From contig VBDQ01000029.1 of assembly GCA_005889075.1 (NCBI GenBank), forward strand, positions 1 to 34,519: a stretch of DNA of 34,519 nucleotides. Direction: 5' to 3'. Source of the DNA: Chloroflexota bacterium (GTDB taxonomy: Bacteria; Chloroflexota; Limnocylindria; P2-11E). The notes under the pieces were generated by a model, which saw nothing but the letters and a program-made list of their open reading frames with translations, searched no databases and was not told the origin of the DNA. The position numbers were made by a program, and so were the translations under genes. This document shows, one piece after another, positions 8,880 through 16,676 of the stretch; the stretch's first letter is position 1, and the number at the start of each line of letters is the position of its first letter.

Positions 8880-9232
8880 TGGCACGCGAGTCGAGGCGCG
8901 AGGGGCGCGGGCGGCGCCACGAGCGCGTCCGCGAGAAGATCCGCGGCAGCGCGAGTCGTCCACGGCTCGCCGTCTTCCGATCGCTCGTGCACATCTATGC
9001 GCAGCTCATCGACGACGATGCCGGCGCGACGCTCGTCACCGCCTCCAGCGTCAATGCCAAGGAGATCAAAGCGAGCAAGAGCGAGCGCGCCAAGGCGGTC
9101 GGCACGACGCTGGGAGAGCGGGCAAAGGCGAAAGGCATCGGCGTGGCCGTGTTCGACCGCGGTGGCTACCGCTACCACGGGCGCGTCAAGGCTCTGGCCG
9201 ACGCGGCCCGCGCCGCCGGGCTCAAGTTCTAG
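8879..9232 (+). CDS. rplR: 50S ribosomal protein L18
   Basis: L18 binds 5S rRNA with L5 in the central protuberance. The 117-residue product, of normal length, begins with a basic tail ([18 protein letters not shown]) and contains [20 protein letters not shown] and the family ending [20 protein letters not shown] followed by AAGLKF. The start is coupled to the rplF stop. It ends 14 bases before rpsE. Confidence 0.98.
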   Translation: MARESRREGRGRRHERVREKIRGSASRPRLAVFRSLVHIYAQLIDDDAGATLVTASSVNAKEIKASKSERAKAVGTTLGERAKAKGIGVAVFDRGGYRYHGRVKALADAARAAGLKF

Positions 9233-9246
9233 GAATAGGGAGCGAG

Positions 9247-9753
9247 ATGGCCAAGATCGACGCCAGCCGATTGGAGCTGACCGAGCGGGTCGTCCAGATC
9301 AACCGCGTGTCCAAGGTCGTGAAGGGTGGACGGCGGTTCTCGTTCTCGGCGATCGTCGTCGTCGGAGACGGGCGCGGTCACGTCGGTGCGGGACTTGGGA
9401 AGGCCGATGAGGTCCCGGGCGCGATCACCAAGGGCCGCGAGGACGCCAAGAAGCACGTCATCGAGGTTCCCCTCGTGGACCGTACGATTCCGCACCGCGT
9501 GGTCGCCGACTTCGGCGCGGCACGGGTGATCCTTCGTCCCGCGTCGAAGGGCACGGGCGTCATCGCCGGCGGATCGGTGCGGGCGGTCGTGGAATCGGCG
9601 GGGATCAGCGACATCCTCTCAAAGTCGCTCGGCAGCAGCAATCCGGTGAACGTCGTGATGGCGACGATGAAGGCGCTCGGCGAGCTGCGTTCGGCGCAGA
9701 CGGTCCGCCAGATGCGCGGCATCGCGCGCCGCGAGCCAGAGGCGGCGACGTGA
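9247..9753 (+). CDS. rpsE: 30S ribosomal protein S5
   Basis: S5 supports decoding accuracy and lies near the mRNA entry site with S3 and S4. The product has 168 residues. It contains [20 protein letters not shown] in the double-stranded-RNA-like domain, the glycine-rich [19 protein letters not shown], and the C-terminal [15 protein letters not shown] segment. ATG 9247 fits the family start, and a GGGAGCGAG sequence precedes it. The stop overlaps rpmD (GTGA). Confidence 0.98.
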   Translation: MAKIDASRLELTERVVQINRVSKVVKGGRRFSFSAIVVVGDGRGHVGAGLGKADEVPGAITKGREDAKKHVIEVPLVDRTIPHRVVADFGAARVILRPASKGTGVIAGGSVRAVVESAGISDILSKSLGSSNPVNVVMATMKALGELRSAQTVRQMRGIARREPEAAT

Positions 9754-9932
9754 CCCGTGTCGAGATCCGCCAGCGGCGGAGCGCGATCGGGGAGAAGGTG
9801 AGCGCCCGGCGGACCCTGGGCGCGCTCGGCCTGCGGCGGACCGGTCAGATCGTGTCGCACGACGACACGCCGGCGTTACGCGGCAAGCTCCGCCGTGTCG
9901 CGCATCTCGTCGAGATAAAGGAGTCGCGCTGA
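9750..9932 (+). CDS. rpmD: 50S ribosomal protein L30
   Basis: L30 is a small peripheral 50S protein. The product has 60 residues, the normal bacterial length, and reads [20 protein letters not shown] with the family signature [20 protein letters not shown] and an ending in the LV.V-like strand [10 protein letters not shown]. The GTG start overlaps rpsE by four bases, and the stop shares one base with rplO (TGATG). No anomalies. Confidence 0.97.
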   Translation: MTRVEIRQRRSAIGEKVSARRTLGALGLRRTGQIVSHDDTPALRGKLRRVAHLVEIKESR

Positions 9933-10381
9933 TGCGCCAGCACGACGTTCGTCCTCAGCGCGGAGCGCGCAAGCCGCGCCGGCGTCTCGGGCGGGGCACC
10001 GCCCAGGGACAGGGCAAGACCGCGGGTCGCGGAACGAAGGGTCAGCTCGCACGCACCGGACCGGGCCTTCCGGGCTGGTTCGAGGGTGGACAGACGCCGC
10101 TCCACATGCGCGTGCCCAAGCTTCGCGGTTTCAAGAACCGTTTTCGCGAGCACTTCGTCGCGGTGAACGTCGGGCGGCTCGCGGACTACGCGGCGGAAGG
10201 CCGCGTCTCACCCGACACGCTCGCCGCGAAAGGCCTCGTCGGCAAGGATGCGCGCATCAAGGTCCTGGGCGAGGGTGAGCTCCAGGCCAAGCTCGAGGTA
10301 CACGCGCATGCGGTGTCAGCGACGGCGCGGCAAAAGATCGAGTCGGCCGGCGGCTCCATCGTGATCATTCGCCCCGAATAG
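9932..10381 (+). CDS. rplO: 50S ribosomal protein L15
   Basis: L15 is a 50S protein with a long basic N-terminal extension threading 23S rRNA. The 149-residue product shows the Arg/Gly-rich start (RKPRRRLGRGTAQGQGKTAG RG type), the signature GWFEGGQTPLHMRVPKLRGF, and the C-terminal globular part ending AGGSIVIIRPE. Its start is coupled to rpmD. It ends four bases before secY, the standard spc-operon order. Confidence 0.97.
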   Translation: MRQHDVRPQRGARKPRRRLGRGTAQGQGKTAGRGTKGQLARTGPGLPGWFEGGQTPLHMRVPKLRGFKNRFREHFVAVNVGRLADYAAEGRVSPDTLAAKGLVGKDARIKVLGEGELQAKLEVHAHAVSATARQKIESAGGSIVIIRPE

Positions 10382-10385
10382 CGAC

Positions 10386-11669
10386 ATGGGCATGTTCCAG
10401 GCGCTCATCGACTCGATCCGGACGCCGGATCTGCGCAACAAGATCCTCTTCACGGTGGGGATGATCATCGTCTTCCGGTTCCTTGCCCACGTGCCGCTTC
10501 CCGGCGTAAACGAGGCACAGCTCCAGACGCTGCTGCAGAACAACCAGCTGCTGAACCTGCTCGATCTCTTCTCCGGCGGCGGGCTCGCCCGGTTCTCGGT
10601 CGTGGCGCTCGGCGTGAATCCGTACATCAACGCCTCGATCATCATGACGCTGCTCAACCAGACGATCCCGGCGCTCGAGCGGCTCTCCAAAGAAGGCGAG
10701 TACGGCCGCAACCGCATCAACCAGTACACCCGCATCCTCACTGTCCCGCTCGCGCTCCTTCAGGGCATCGGCGTGGCGGTCTTCATGCAGCGCCAGGGTG
10801 TGTTGAACGCGTTCGGCCCGTCCGACCTCGGGCTGACGCTCTCGATCCTCGCCTCGCTCACCGCCGGAACGATCATCCTCATGTGGCTCGGTGAGCTCAT
10901 CAGCGAGCGCGGGATCGGCAACGGGATCAGCTTCATCATCTTCGCGGGCATCGTCGGGCGGCTGCCAAACACCGTGCAGCAGACCCTCGAGGTCCAGCAG
11001 AACTACCTCGCCCTCGGGGCGATCGCGGTCATCGCCATCGCCGTGATCGCGGCGATCATCTTCATCCAGGAAGGCCAGCGCCGCATTCCGGTCCAGTATG
11101 CGAAGCGCGTTCGGGGCACGCGGATGTATTCGGGCGGAAGCACCCACATCCCGCTCCGTGTGAACAGCGCGGGAGTCATCCCGATCATCTTCGCGATCTC
11201 GATCCTCCTGCTGCCCAGCCAGGTGGCGCAGTACTTCACGACGAGCGAGACGGAGTGGATCCGCAACCTCGCGACGGGAACGGTCGGGTTCTTCCAGAAT
11301 CCGATCTTCTATAACCTCGTGTACTTCATCCTCGTCGTGGCGTTCACGTTCTTCTACACCGCGTTCACGTTCATCCCGAACGACGTCGCCGACAACATCA
11401 AGCGCTACGGCGGGTTCATCCCCGGGATCCGACCCGGCCGCCCGACGGCCGAGTTCCTCGGGCGCGTGGTGACGCGCATCACCATCGCGGGCGCGCTGTT
11501 CCTCGGGATCGTCGCCGTCATGCCGACGCTGATCGGCGACATCACTCAGGTCCAGACGCTTCGGCTCGGCGGCACGAGCATCCTCATCGTGGTCGGCGTC
11601 GTCGTGGAGACGATGAAGCAGCTCGAGGCCCAGCTGCTGCAGCGCTCTTACGAGGGGTTCATCCGCTAA
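10386..11669 (+). CDS. secY: Protein translocase channel subunit SecY
   Basis: SecY is the ten-helix channel of the Sec translocon in the cytoplasmic membrane. The 427-residue product starts MGMFQALIDSIRTPDLRNKI and its first membrane helix is ILFTVGMIIVFRFLAHVPLP. The plug region GLARFSVVALGVNPYINAS, the helix-5 region ISERGIGNGISFIIFAGIV and the cytosolic loop segment IKRYGGFIPGIRPGRPT are all recognisable. Length and order are normal. It follows rplO by four bases and precedes adk by two. Confidence 0.98.
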   Translation: MGMFQALIDSIRTPDLRNKILFTVGMIIVFRFLAHVPLPGVNEAQLQTLLQNNQLLNLLDLFSGGGLARFSVVALGVNPYINASIIMTLLNQTIPALERLSKEGEYGRNRINQYTRILTVPLALLQGIGVAVFMQRQGVLNAFGPSDLGLTLSILASLTAGTIILMWLGELISERGIGNGISFIIFAGIVGRLPNTVQQTLEVQQNYLALGAIAVIAIAVIAAIIFIQEGQRRIPVQYAKRVRGTRMYSGGSTHIPLRVNSAGVIPIIFAISILLLPSQVAQYFTTSETEWIRNLATGTVGFFQNPIFYNLVYFILVVAFTFFYTAFTFIPNDVADNIKRYGGFIPGIRPGRPTAEFLGRVVTRITIAGALFLGIVAVMPTLIGDITQVQTLRLGGTSILIVVGVVVETMKQLEAQLLQRSYEGFIR

Positions 11670-11671
11670 CC

Positions 11672-12256
11672 GTGGGTGGCGATCTCATCCTCATGGGCCC
11701 ACCCGGAGTGGGGAAGGGCACGCAAGCGAAGGCACTCGCGCGGGCGAACGGTTGGCTCCATCTTTCGACTGGAGATCTCTTTCGCGATCACATCCGCCGA
11801 CAGACCGACGTCGGCCGTCGTGTGAAGGGCATCCTCGACGCGGGCGCATACGTACCCGACGATCTGACGGTCGACATGGTCCGCGACCGTCTGGCGACGA
11901 CTCCCGCCGATCAGCGGATCGTCTTCGACGGTTTCCCGCGGACCGCCGCGCAAGCCGACGCGCTCGATGACCTTCTTGCCGAGCGGGGCCGCCGCGTCGA
12001 GGCGGTCCTCCTTCTCGAGGCGCCCCGCGAGGAGCTGCGCGCCCGTCTCGAGGGCCGCGCGAAAGCGGAAGGCCGGACCGACGATACCCCGGAGGTGATC
12101 GCGAATCGCCTCGACGTCTACGAGCGAGAGACGCGACCGCTCGTCGCCCACTACGAAGCGAAGGGGCTCACGCGCCGGATCGATGGCGTCGGCCCGGTCG
12201 AGGCGGTCACCGAGCGGTTGCGCGACGCGGCCGATCGTCACGAGGTGCGCAGTTGA
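11672..12256 (+). CDS. adk: Adenylate kinase (short-LID form)
   Basis: Adenylate kinase interconverts ATP + AMP and 2 ADP in the cytosol. The 194-residue product has the P-loop GPPGVGKGTQAKALA, the AMP-binding STGDLFRDHI, and GFPRTAAQADALD. The LID region (RAKAEGRTDDTPEVIANRL) is short and lacks Cys ligands, so this is the short non-zinc form. It starts at GTG 11672, two bases after secY, and its stop overlaps the TTG start of map (TTGA). secY-adk-map-infA is the common Gram-positive-type order. Confidence 0.97.
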   Translation: MGGDLILMGPPGVGKGTQAKALARANGWLHLSTGDLFRDHIRRQTDVGRRVKGILDAGAYVPDDLTVDMVRDRLATTPADQRIVFDGFPRTAAQADALDDLLAERGRRVEAVLLLEAPREELRARLEGRAKAEGRTDDTPEVIANRLDVYERETRPLVAHYEAKGLTRRIDGVGPVEAVTERLRDAADRHEVRS

Positions 12257-13029
12257 TCACGCTCAAGACGCCCGACCAGACCGCGAAGATGCGCGAGGCC
12301 GGGCAGGTCGTCGCGACGATGCTCGACGCGTGCCGCGCCGCCGTTCGACCGGGTGTGACGACCGCAGAGCTCGATCGCATCGCGGCGGAGATCCTGCGCA
12401 AGGCCGGTGCGACCAGCTCGTTCCTTGGCTACTACGGCTACCCGGCGACGATCTGCACCTCGGTCAACGACGAGATCGTCCACGGCATCCCGTCGCCAAA
12501 GCGCAAGCTTCGCGAGGGCGACATCATCGGCATCGACGCCGGAGCGATCATCGATGGCTGGCACGCCGACGCAGCGATCACCGTCCCGGTCGGGGGCGTC
12601 TCCTCGCAGGCGGCGAAGCTGCTCCGCGTGACCGAGGAGGCTCTGCGCGCAGGGATCGCCAGGGCGGTCGTCGGCAACCGGATCGGCGACATCGGCGCCG
12701 CGGTCCAGGAGGTAGCCGAGCGGCACGGCTACAGCGTCGTGCGCAACTACGTAGGCCACGGGATCGGACGCGCGATGCACGAGGAGCCGCAGGTCCCGAA
12801 CTACCGACCGGTGCGTGGACAGCCCAATCCGCCGATCACCGAGGGTCTGTGCCTCGCCATCGAGCCGATGATCAACATCGGCGGGCCCGAAACCCGGACG
12901 CTCGCCGACCGGTGGACCGTGGTGACCGCCGACAAGAGCCTGTCGGCCCACTTCGAGCACACCCTCGCCTGCACGGCAGGCGGTCCAGTCGTGCTGACGG
13001 CCGCAGTCGGCGCGGCGGTGGCCGCCTGA
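12253..13029 (+). CDS. map: Methionine aminopeptidase, type I
   Basis: This enzyme removes the initiator Met from new proteins using two metal ions. The 258-residue product has DIIGIDAGAIIDGWHADAA (metal-binding Asp residues), NYVGHGIGRAMHEEPQVPNY (His), LAIEPMINIGG (Glu) and FEHTLACT near the end (Glu of the last ligand region). The start is TTG 12253, rare in this window, and is fixed by the TTGA overlap with adk and by the family start ITLKTPDQTAKMREAG. A 99-nt gap with a possible promoter follows. Confidence 0.96.
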   Translation: MITLKTPDQTAKMREAGQVVATMLDACRAAVRPGVTTAELDRIAAEILRKAGATSSFLGYYGYPATICTSVNDEIVHGIPSPKRKLREGDIIGIDAGAIIDGWHADAAITVPVGGVSSQAAKLLRVTEEALRAGIARAVVGNRIGDIGAAVQEVAERHGYSVVRNYVGHGIGRAMHEEPQVPNYRPVRGQPNPPITEGLCLAIEPMINIGGPETRTLADRWTVVTADKSLSAHFEHTLACTAGGPVVLTAAVGAAVAA

Positions 13030-13050
13030 TGCGTATTTCGACGCAGAACG

Positions 13051-13080
13051 TTGCTGTGCGATGGGCGCTCTTGGTACACT
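13051..13080 (+). promoter_or_regulatory. Possible sigma-70-type promoter for infA and the alpha operon
   Basis: TTGCTG (13051-13056) and TACACT (13075-13080) are separated by 18 bases and lie about 50 bases before the infA ATG, in one of the few real gaps of the superoperon. The match is partial (three of six and four of six to TTGACA/TATAAT). A short hairpin, AGACG/CGTCT with a four-base loop at 13108-13121, lies between it and the infA ribosome-binding site GGAGA. Promoter function is inferred. Confidence 0.45.
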
Positions 13081-13128
13081 TTTGGTTCCCGTTGGCGAAT
13101 GCCGCGGAGACGCGTGCGTCTGGAGACC

Positions 13129-13365
13129 ATGGCAAGTAAGCCACCGAGCAAAAAAGAAGTGCTCGAGATGGAAGGGACCGTGACCGAGGCCCTTCCGAAC
13201 GCGATGTTCAAGGTCGAGCTCCAGCAAGGGCACGCGGTGCTGGCACACATCAGCGGCAAGATGCGGATGAACTTCATCCGGGTCGTGCCGGGCGACAGGG
13301 TCCTCGTCGAGCTGTCGCCATACGACTTAAAGAGGGGACGAATCACGCGAAGGGTGCGGTACTAG
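13129..13365 (+). CDS. infA: Translation initiation factor IF-1
   Basis: IF-1 is the small OB-fold factor that blocks the A site during initiation. From ATG 13129 the product has 78 residues and reads [20 protein letters not shown], with [30 protein letters not shown] and the end [14 protein letters not shown]. The track start at 13051 adds 26 residues with no family similarity and would overlap the possible promoter, so I reject it. GGAGA just upstream is the ribosome-binding site. The stop directly abuts rpmJ. Confidence 0.97.
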   Translation: MASKPPSKKEVLEMEGTVTEALPNAMFKVELQQGHAVLAHISGKMRMNFIRVVPGDRVLVELSPYDLKRGRITRRVRY

Positions 13366-13479
13366 GTGAAGGTCAGGGCGTCAGTAAAGAAGCGCTGCGA
13401 CAAGTGCAAGATCATCCGGCGCGAGCGGCAGATTCTCGTGATCTGCTCCGAGCCGAAGCACAAGCAGCGGCAAGGTTAG
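13366..13479 (+). CDS. rpmJ: 50S ribosomal protein L36, zinc-binding form
   Basis: This gene is too short for the ORF track. From GTG 13366, immediately after the infA TAG, it encodes the 37-residue protein [19 protein letters not shown]...[11 protein letters not shown]. Cys11, Cys14, Cys27 and His32 are the zinc ligands of the classic C+ form. Length and sequence match the family almost position by position. It is followed by a 72-nt gap with a stem-loop before rpsM. Confidence 0.97.
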   Translation: MKVRASVKKRCDKCKIIRRERQILVICSEPKHKQRQG

Positions 13480-13491
13480 GTGGTCATGCCG

Positions 13492-13544
13492 TACTCCGTC
13501 CGGCCTGACCGTCCTGCTGCGCCCTGCTACGCAGGGACGGAGTA
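13492..13544 (+). promoter_or_regulatory. Long stem-loop in the rpsM leader
   Basis: TACTCCGTCC (13492-13501) and GGACGGAGTA (13535-13544) are a perfect 10-bp inverted repeat around 33 bases, inside which CTGCG and CGCAG can form a second stem. The right arm includes GGAG, nine bases before the rpsM ATG. In E. coli, S4 represses the alpha operon by binding a structured leader just before rpsM; this is the same position, but homology is not shown. Confidence 0.6.
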
Positions 13545-13551
13545 GGTAGGC

Positions 13552-13935
13552 ATGGCTCGTATCGCCGGTGTTGACATTCCACGCGAGAAGCGGGTGGATG
13601 TTTCGCTGCGTTACATCTTCGGCATCGGGCCGACGACGGCGCGCGAGGTCCTCGGGCAGGCGCGCGTCGACGCGGGCATCCGCGTTCGCGACCTGACCGA
13701 GCCCCAGGTGGCGAAGATCCGCGAGGTCATCGACCGCGGCTTCACCGTCGAGGGCGACCTGCGTCGCGAGATCGCGCTCAACATCAAGCGACTTCAGGAG
13801 ATCGGCAGCTACCGCGGTCTTCGCCACCGCCGGAACCTGCCCGTCCGCGGGCAGCGCACACGCACGAATGCGCGCACGCGCCGCGGCACGCGCAAGACAG
13901 TGGCCGGGAGGAAGAAGGCGGTGGCAAAGACCTAG
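13552..13935 (+). CDS. rpsM: 30S ribosomal protein S13
   Basis: S13 is a 30S head protein that makes bridges to the 50S and contacts P-site tRNA. The product has 127 residues: [20 protein letters not shown], the helix-two-turn-helix segment with [14 protein letters not shown], and the basic tail with [20 protein letters not shown] and [10 protein letters not shown]. The ATG follows a stem-loop leader. The stop overlaps the rpsK GTG as TAGTG. Length and motifs are typical. Confidence 0.98.
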   Translation: MARIAGVDIPREKRVDVSLRYIFGIGPTTAREVLGQARVDAGIRVRDLTEPQVAKIREVIDRGFTVEGDLRREIALNIKRLQEIGSYRGLRHRRNLPVRGQRTRTNARTRRGTRKTVAGRKKAVAKT

Positions 13936-14423
13936 TGGCAGAGCAGAAGCAGGAGAACGAAAAACCGGCGCGACCGCCACGTGGCGAGCCACCGGTGAAG
14001 CAGGCCGAGAAGCCCGAGGCCGAGGCGCAGGGCGCGGAGCCGAAAGCCGCGCCGCGTCGCCGCCGTGAGAAGCGCGTGGTCCCGCGTGGCGCCGCGCACG
14101 TCAAGGCCTCGTTCAACAACACGATCATCTCGCTTAGCGATCCGGCGGGGAACGTCATCGCATGGTCGTCCGCGGGCGCGGCCGGCTGGAAAGGCTCACG
14201 AAAGAGCACGCCTTACGCCGCGCAGGTCGCCGCCGAGAACGCCGCACGCAAAGCGCTCGACCTCGGGCTGAAGAGTGTCGAGGTCTTCGTGCGCGGCCCC
14301 GGCGCCGGACGCGAGGCGGCGATTCGCGCGCTCGAGGCGACGGGCCTCGAGGTCACCGCGATCACCGACGTCACGCCGATTCCGCACAACGGCTGCCGTC
14401 CACCGAAGCGGAGGCGCGTCTAG
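13935..14423 (+). CDS. rpsK: 30S ribosomal protein S11 with N-terminal extension
   Basis: S11 forms part of the 30S platform and the mRNA exit channel. The core begins at about residue 45 ([20 protein letters not shown]) and includes [36 protein letters not shown] and the ending [20 protein letters not shown]. The usual length is ~130; this form is 162. The extra ~35 residues are Glu/Lys/Pro/Ala-rich ([20 protein letters not shown]). The start is coupled to rpsM (TAGTG), which supports the long form. The stop directly abuts rpsD. Confidence 0.96.
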   Translation: MAEQKQENEKPARPPRGEPPVKQAEKPEAEAQGAEPKAAPRRRREKRVVPRGAAHVKASFNNTIISLSDPAGNVIAWSSAGAAGWKGSRKSTPYAAQVAAENAARKALDLGLKSVEVFVRGPGAGREAAIRALEATGLEVTAITDVTPIPHNGCRPPKRRRV

Positions 14424-15047
14424 ATGGCGAGATACACCGGCCCCGTCTGCCGGATCTGCCGCCGCGAGGGCGTGAAGCTCTTCCTTAAGGGCGAGAAGTG
14501 CCTGACCAAGTGCACGCTCGAGAAGCGGAACTCGCCTCCGGGCATGCACCAGCAGCGCCGTCGCAAGGTCTCCGACTTCGCTCTCCAGCTTCGGGAGAAG
14601 CAGAAGGCCCGTCGCATGTACGGCGTCCTCGAGCGCCAGATGAAGAACACGTTCGATCGTGCTTCCGAGGTCACTGGTGCCACGGGCGAGACGCTCCTCA
14701 TCAACCTCGAGTGCCGCCTCGACAACGCCGTTTACCGCGCGGGGTTTGCCAAGTCGCGGCCCCAGGCGCGTCAGCTGGTCGCGCACGGACACATCACCGT
14801 GAACGGCCGGGTCTCGAAGGCGCCGAGCCACGAGGTCCAGCAGGGTGACCAGGTCGCTGTGAAGGAATCGAGCCGCGCCTTGACCTATTTCAAGGAGGTC
14901 GCCGGCTGGGCGAAGACCCAGACGCGGCCAGGCTGGCTCGAGGTCGATCCCGAGGCATACATCGCGCGGGTGCTCGCGAGGCCGACCCGCGATCAGATCG
15001 AAGCACAGGTGAACACCCAGCTCGTCGTCGAGCACTACTCCCGTTAG
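14424..15047 (+). CDS. rpsD: 30S ribosomal protein S4, zinc-binding form
   Basis: S4 starts 30S assembly and, in E. coli, represses the alpha operon. The 207-residue product begins MARYTGPVCRICRREGVKLF with Cys9, Cys12, Cys26 and Cys30 as a likely zinc site. It then shows the S4 RNA-binding segment with LECRLDNAVYRAGFAKSR, VAHGHITVNGRVSKAPS and the C-terminal acidic/helical end. It abuts rpsK and precedes rpoA by 24 bases, where AGGAAGG serves as the rpoA ribosome-binding site. Confidence 0.98.
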   Translation: MARYTGPVCRICRREGVKLFLKGEKCLTKCTLEKRNSPPGMHQQRRRKVSDFALQLREKQKARRMYGVLERQMKNTFDRASEVTGATGETLLINLECRLDNAVYRAGFAKSRPQARQLVAHGHITVNGRVSKAPSHEVQQGDQVAVKESSRALTYFKEVAGWAKTQTRPGWLEVDPEAYIARVLARPTRDQIEAQVNTQLVVEHYSR

Positions 15048-15071
15048 CGCGAAGCAGGAAGGAAACCACCC

Positions 15072-16100
15072 ATGACCCTAGTCGAGCTCGAGTACCCGAA
15101 GATCGAGCGTCTCGAAGGCGACGACCGCTACGCGAAGTTCGCGTGCGAGCCGCTGCCGCCCGGATACGGCACAACTCTCGGGAATTCACTCCGCCGCGTG
15201 TTGCTGTCCTCGCTCGAAGGCGCCGCGATCACCTCCGCACGCGTGCGCGGCGTCGCCCACGAGTTCTCGACCATCCCCGGCGTCAAAGAGGACGTGGTCC
15301 AGATGGTTCTGAACCTCAAGCAGATCCGTCTGCGATCGTTCGCGACCGAGCCGGTGACGCTGACGCTCGAAAAGACCGGACCGGGCGAGGCGACCGCCGC
15401 GGACATCATGACTACGAGCGAGATCGAGCTCGTGAACCCTGAGGCACACATCGCGACGCTCGAGCCTGAGGCATCGCTCTGGCTCGAGCTCACCGTCGAG
15501 AAGGGCCGCGGCTTCCATTCGGGCGATCGCCGCGAAGGGCTGCCCATCGGTGTCATTCCGATCGATGCGCTGTACAGCCCGGTGCGAAAGGTGAACTTCA
15601 GCGTCGAGAGCACGCGCGTCGGACAGGTCACGAACTACGATCGACTGATCCTCGAGGTCTGGACTGACGGGACCATGACGCCTGACGACGCCGTCGCGCA
15701 GGGCTCGGGGATCCTGGTCCAGCAGTTCACGCTCTTCGCGGGTCTGACGCGCTCGCAGGCCGCGCTCGCCCAGCCAGAGCGCACCAACGGCTCTTCGCTT
15801 CCGTCGGCCATCGCTGACATGCCGATCGAGGATCTCGATCTGCCTCAGCGCGCCTTCAACTCACTCAAGCGACACGGGATCACGAAGGTCGGCCAGCTGC
15901 TGCAGACCCCCGACGATGAGCTGCTCCGGATGCGCAACTTCGGTCGCAAGTCGCTTGACGAGATCAAAGAGCGGCTCGCCGCGCGTGGCCTCATCGAGCC
16001 ACCGGTCCGCGATGAGTCGGCGACCGAAGAGCCTCCCGTCGCGGAAGCGGAAGCGGAAGAGGAAGAGACGAGCGTGAGCGAGGGCGAGGAGACTACTTAG
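15072..16100 (+). CDS. rpoA: RNA polymerase alpha subunit
   Basis: Alpha dimerises to start RNA polymerase assembly and its C-terminal domain contacts promoter UP elements and activators. The 342-residue product has the N-terminal domain signature GYGTTLGNSLRRVLLSSLEG and DVVQMVLNLKQIRLR. The C-terminal domain lies around residues 250-315 with LPQRAFNSLKRHGITKVGQL and RNFGRKSLDEIKERLAARGL. About 25 acidic residues (TEEPPVAEAEAEEEETSVSE) form the tail. The stop overlaps the rplQ GTG (TAGTG). Confidence 0.98.
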   Translation: MTLVELEYPKIERLEGDDRYAKFACEPLPPGYGTTLGNSLRRVLLSSLEGAAITSARVRGVAHEFSTIPGVKEDVVQMVLNLKQIRLRSFATEPVTLTLEKTGPGEATAADIMTTSEIELVNPEAHIATLEPEASLWLELTVEKGRGFHSGDRREGLPIGVIPIDALYSPVRKVNFSVESTRVGQVTNYDRLILEVWTDGTMTPDDAVAQGSGILVQQFTLFAGLTRSQAALAQPERTNGSSLPSAIADMPIEDLDLPQRAFNSLKRHGITKVGQLLQTPDDELLRMRNFGRKSLDEIKERLAARGLIEPPVRDESATEEPPVAEAEAEEEETSVSEGEETT

Positions 16101-16654
16101 TGCCGCATCAGGTCCACGAGCGCAAGTTCGGCCGTCTCCGGGGTCACCGCCGGTCGATGCTGCGAAACCTATCGCTCTCCGTGCTCCGGTACGAGCGCGT
16201 CAAGACGACCGAAGCGAAGGCGAAGAACGTGCGGACGTTCGTCGACCAGATGATCAATCTCGGCAAGGATGGGACGCTCGTCGCGCGGCGCCGGGCGCTC
16301 GCCTGGCTTCCCGAGCCGGTGATCGTGGACAAAGTTTTCACCGATCTCTCGCTGCGCTGGCCCGACCGCCGATCGGGTTATGCGAGGATCACGCGGCTCC
16401 CGCGACGCGTCGGCGATGGCGCCAAGCAGATGCTGATCGAGCTCCTGCCCGGGGCGGAAAAGTCACAGGATGGCGCCAAGGCCGCCGCGGCCGGGACCGA
16501 GGAGAAGCCCCGCCGCCGTCTTTCGCTGCGCCGCGGGCCCGCCGAGAAGAAGCCCGAGCCAAAGGCCGAAGCAAAGGCGGAGACGAGGAAGAAAGCACCG
16601 ACGAAACGCACGACGACGAAGACGACGAAGAAGACGAAGGGAGCCGCGACCTAA
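16100..16654 (+). CDS. rplQ: 50S ribosomal protein L17 with Lys-rich C-terminal tail
   Basis: L17 lies near the tunnel exit on the solvent side of the 50S. The core MPHQVHERKFGRLRGHRRSM to RRVGDGAKQMLIELLPG covers the usual ~118 residues. About 65 more residues follow, dominated by Lys, Ala, Pro, Thr and Arg, ending KRTTTKTTKKTKGAAT. The tail is probably disordered and able to bind RNA. It is the third strongly basic low-complexity addition in this operon, with L4 and S17. The gene is coupled to rpoA. Confidence 0.96.
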   Translation: MPHQVHERKFGRLRGHRRSMLRNLSLSVLRYERVKTTEAKAKNVRTFVDQMINLGKDGTLVARRRALAWLPEPVIVDKVFTDLSLRWPDRRSGYARITRLPRRVGDGAKQMLIELLPGAEKSQDGAKAAAAGTEEKPRRRLSLRRGPAEKKPEPKAEAKAETRKKAPTKRTTTKTTKKTKGAAT

Positions 16655-16676
16655 CACGCCGCACTGGAAGGCGCGC

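Noticed and set aside
13051-13128. Extended IF-1 start at 13051
   Set aside because: The extra 26 residues have no similarity to IF-1. ATG 13129 has a ribosome-binding site and matches the family start.
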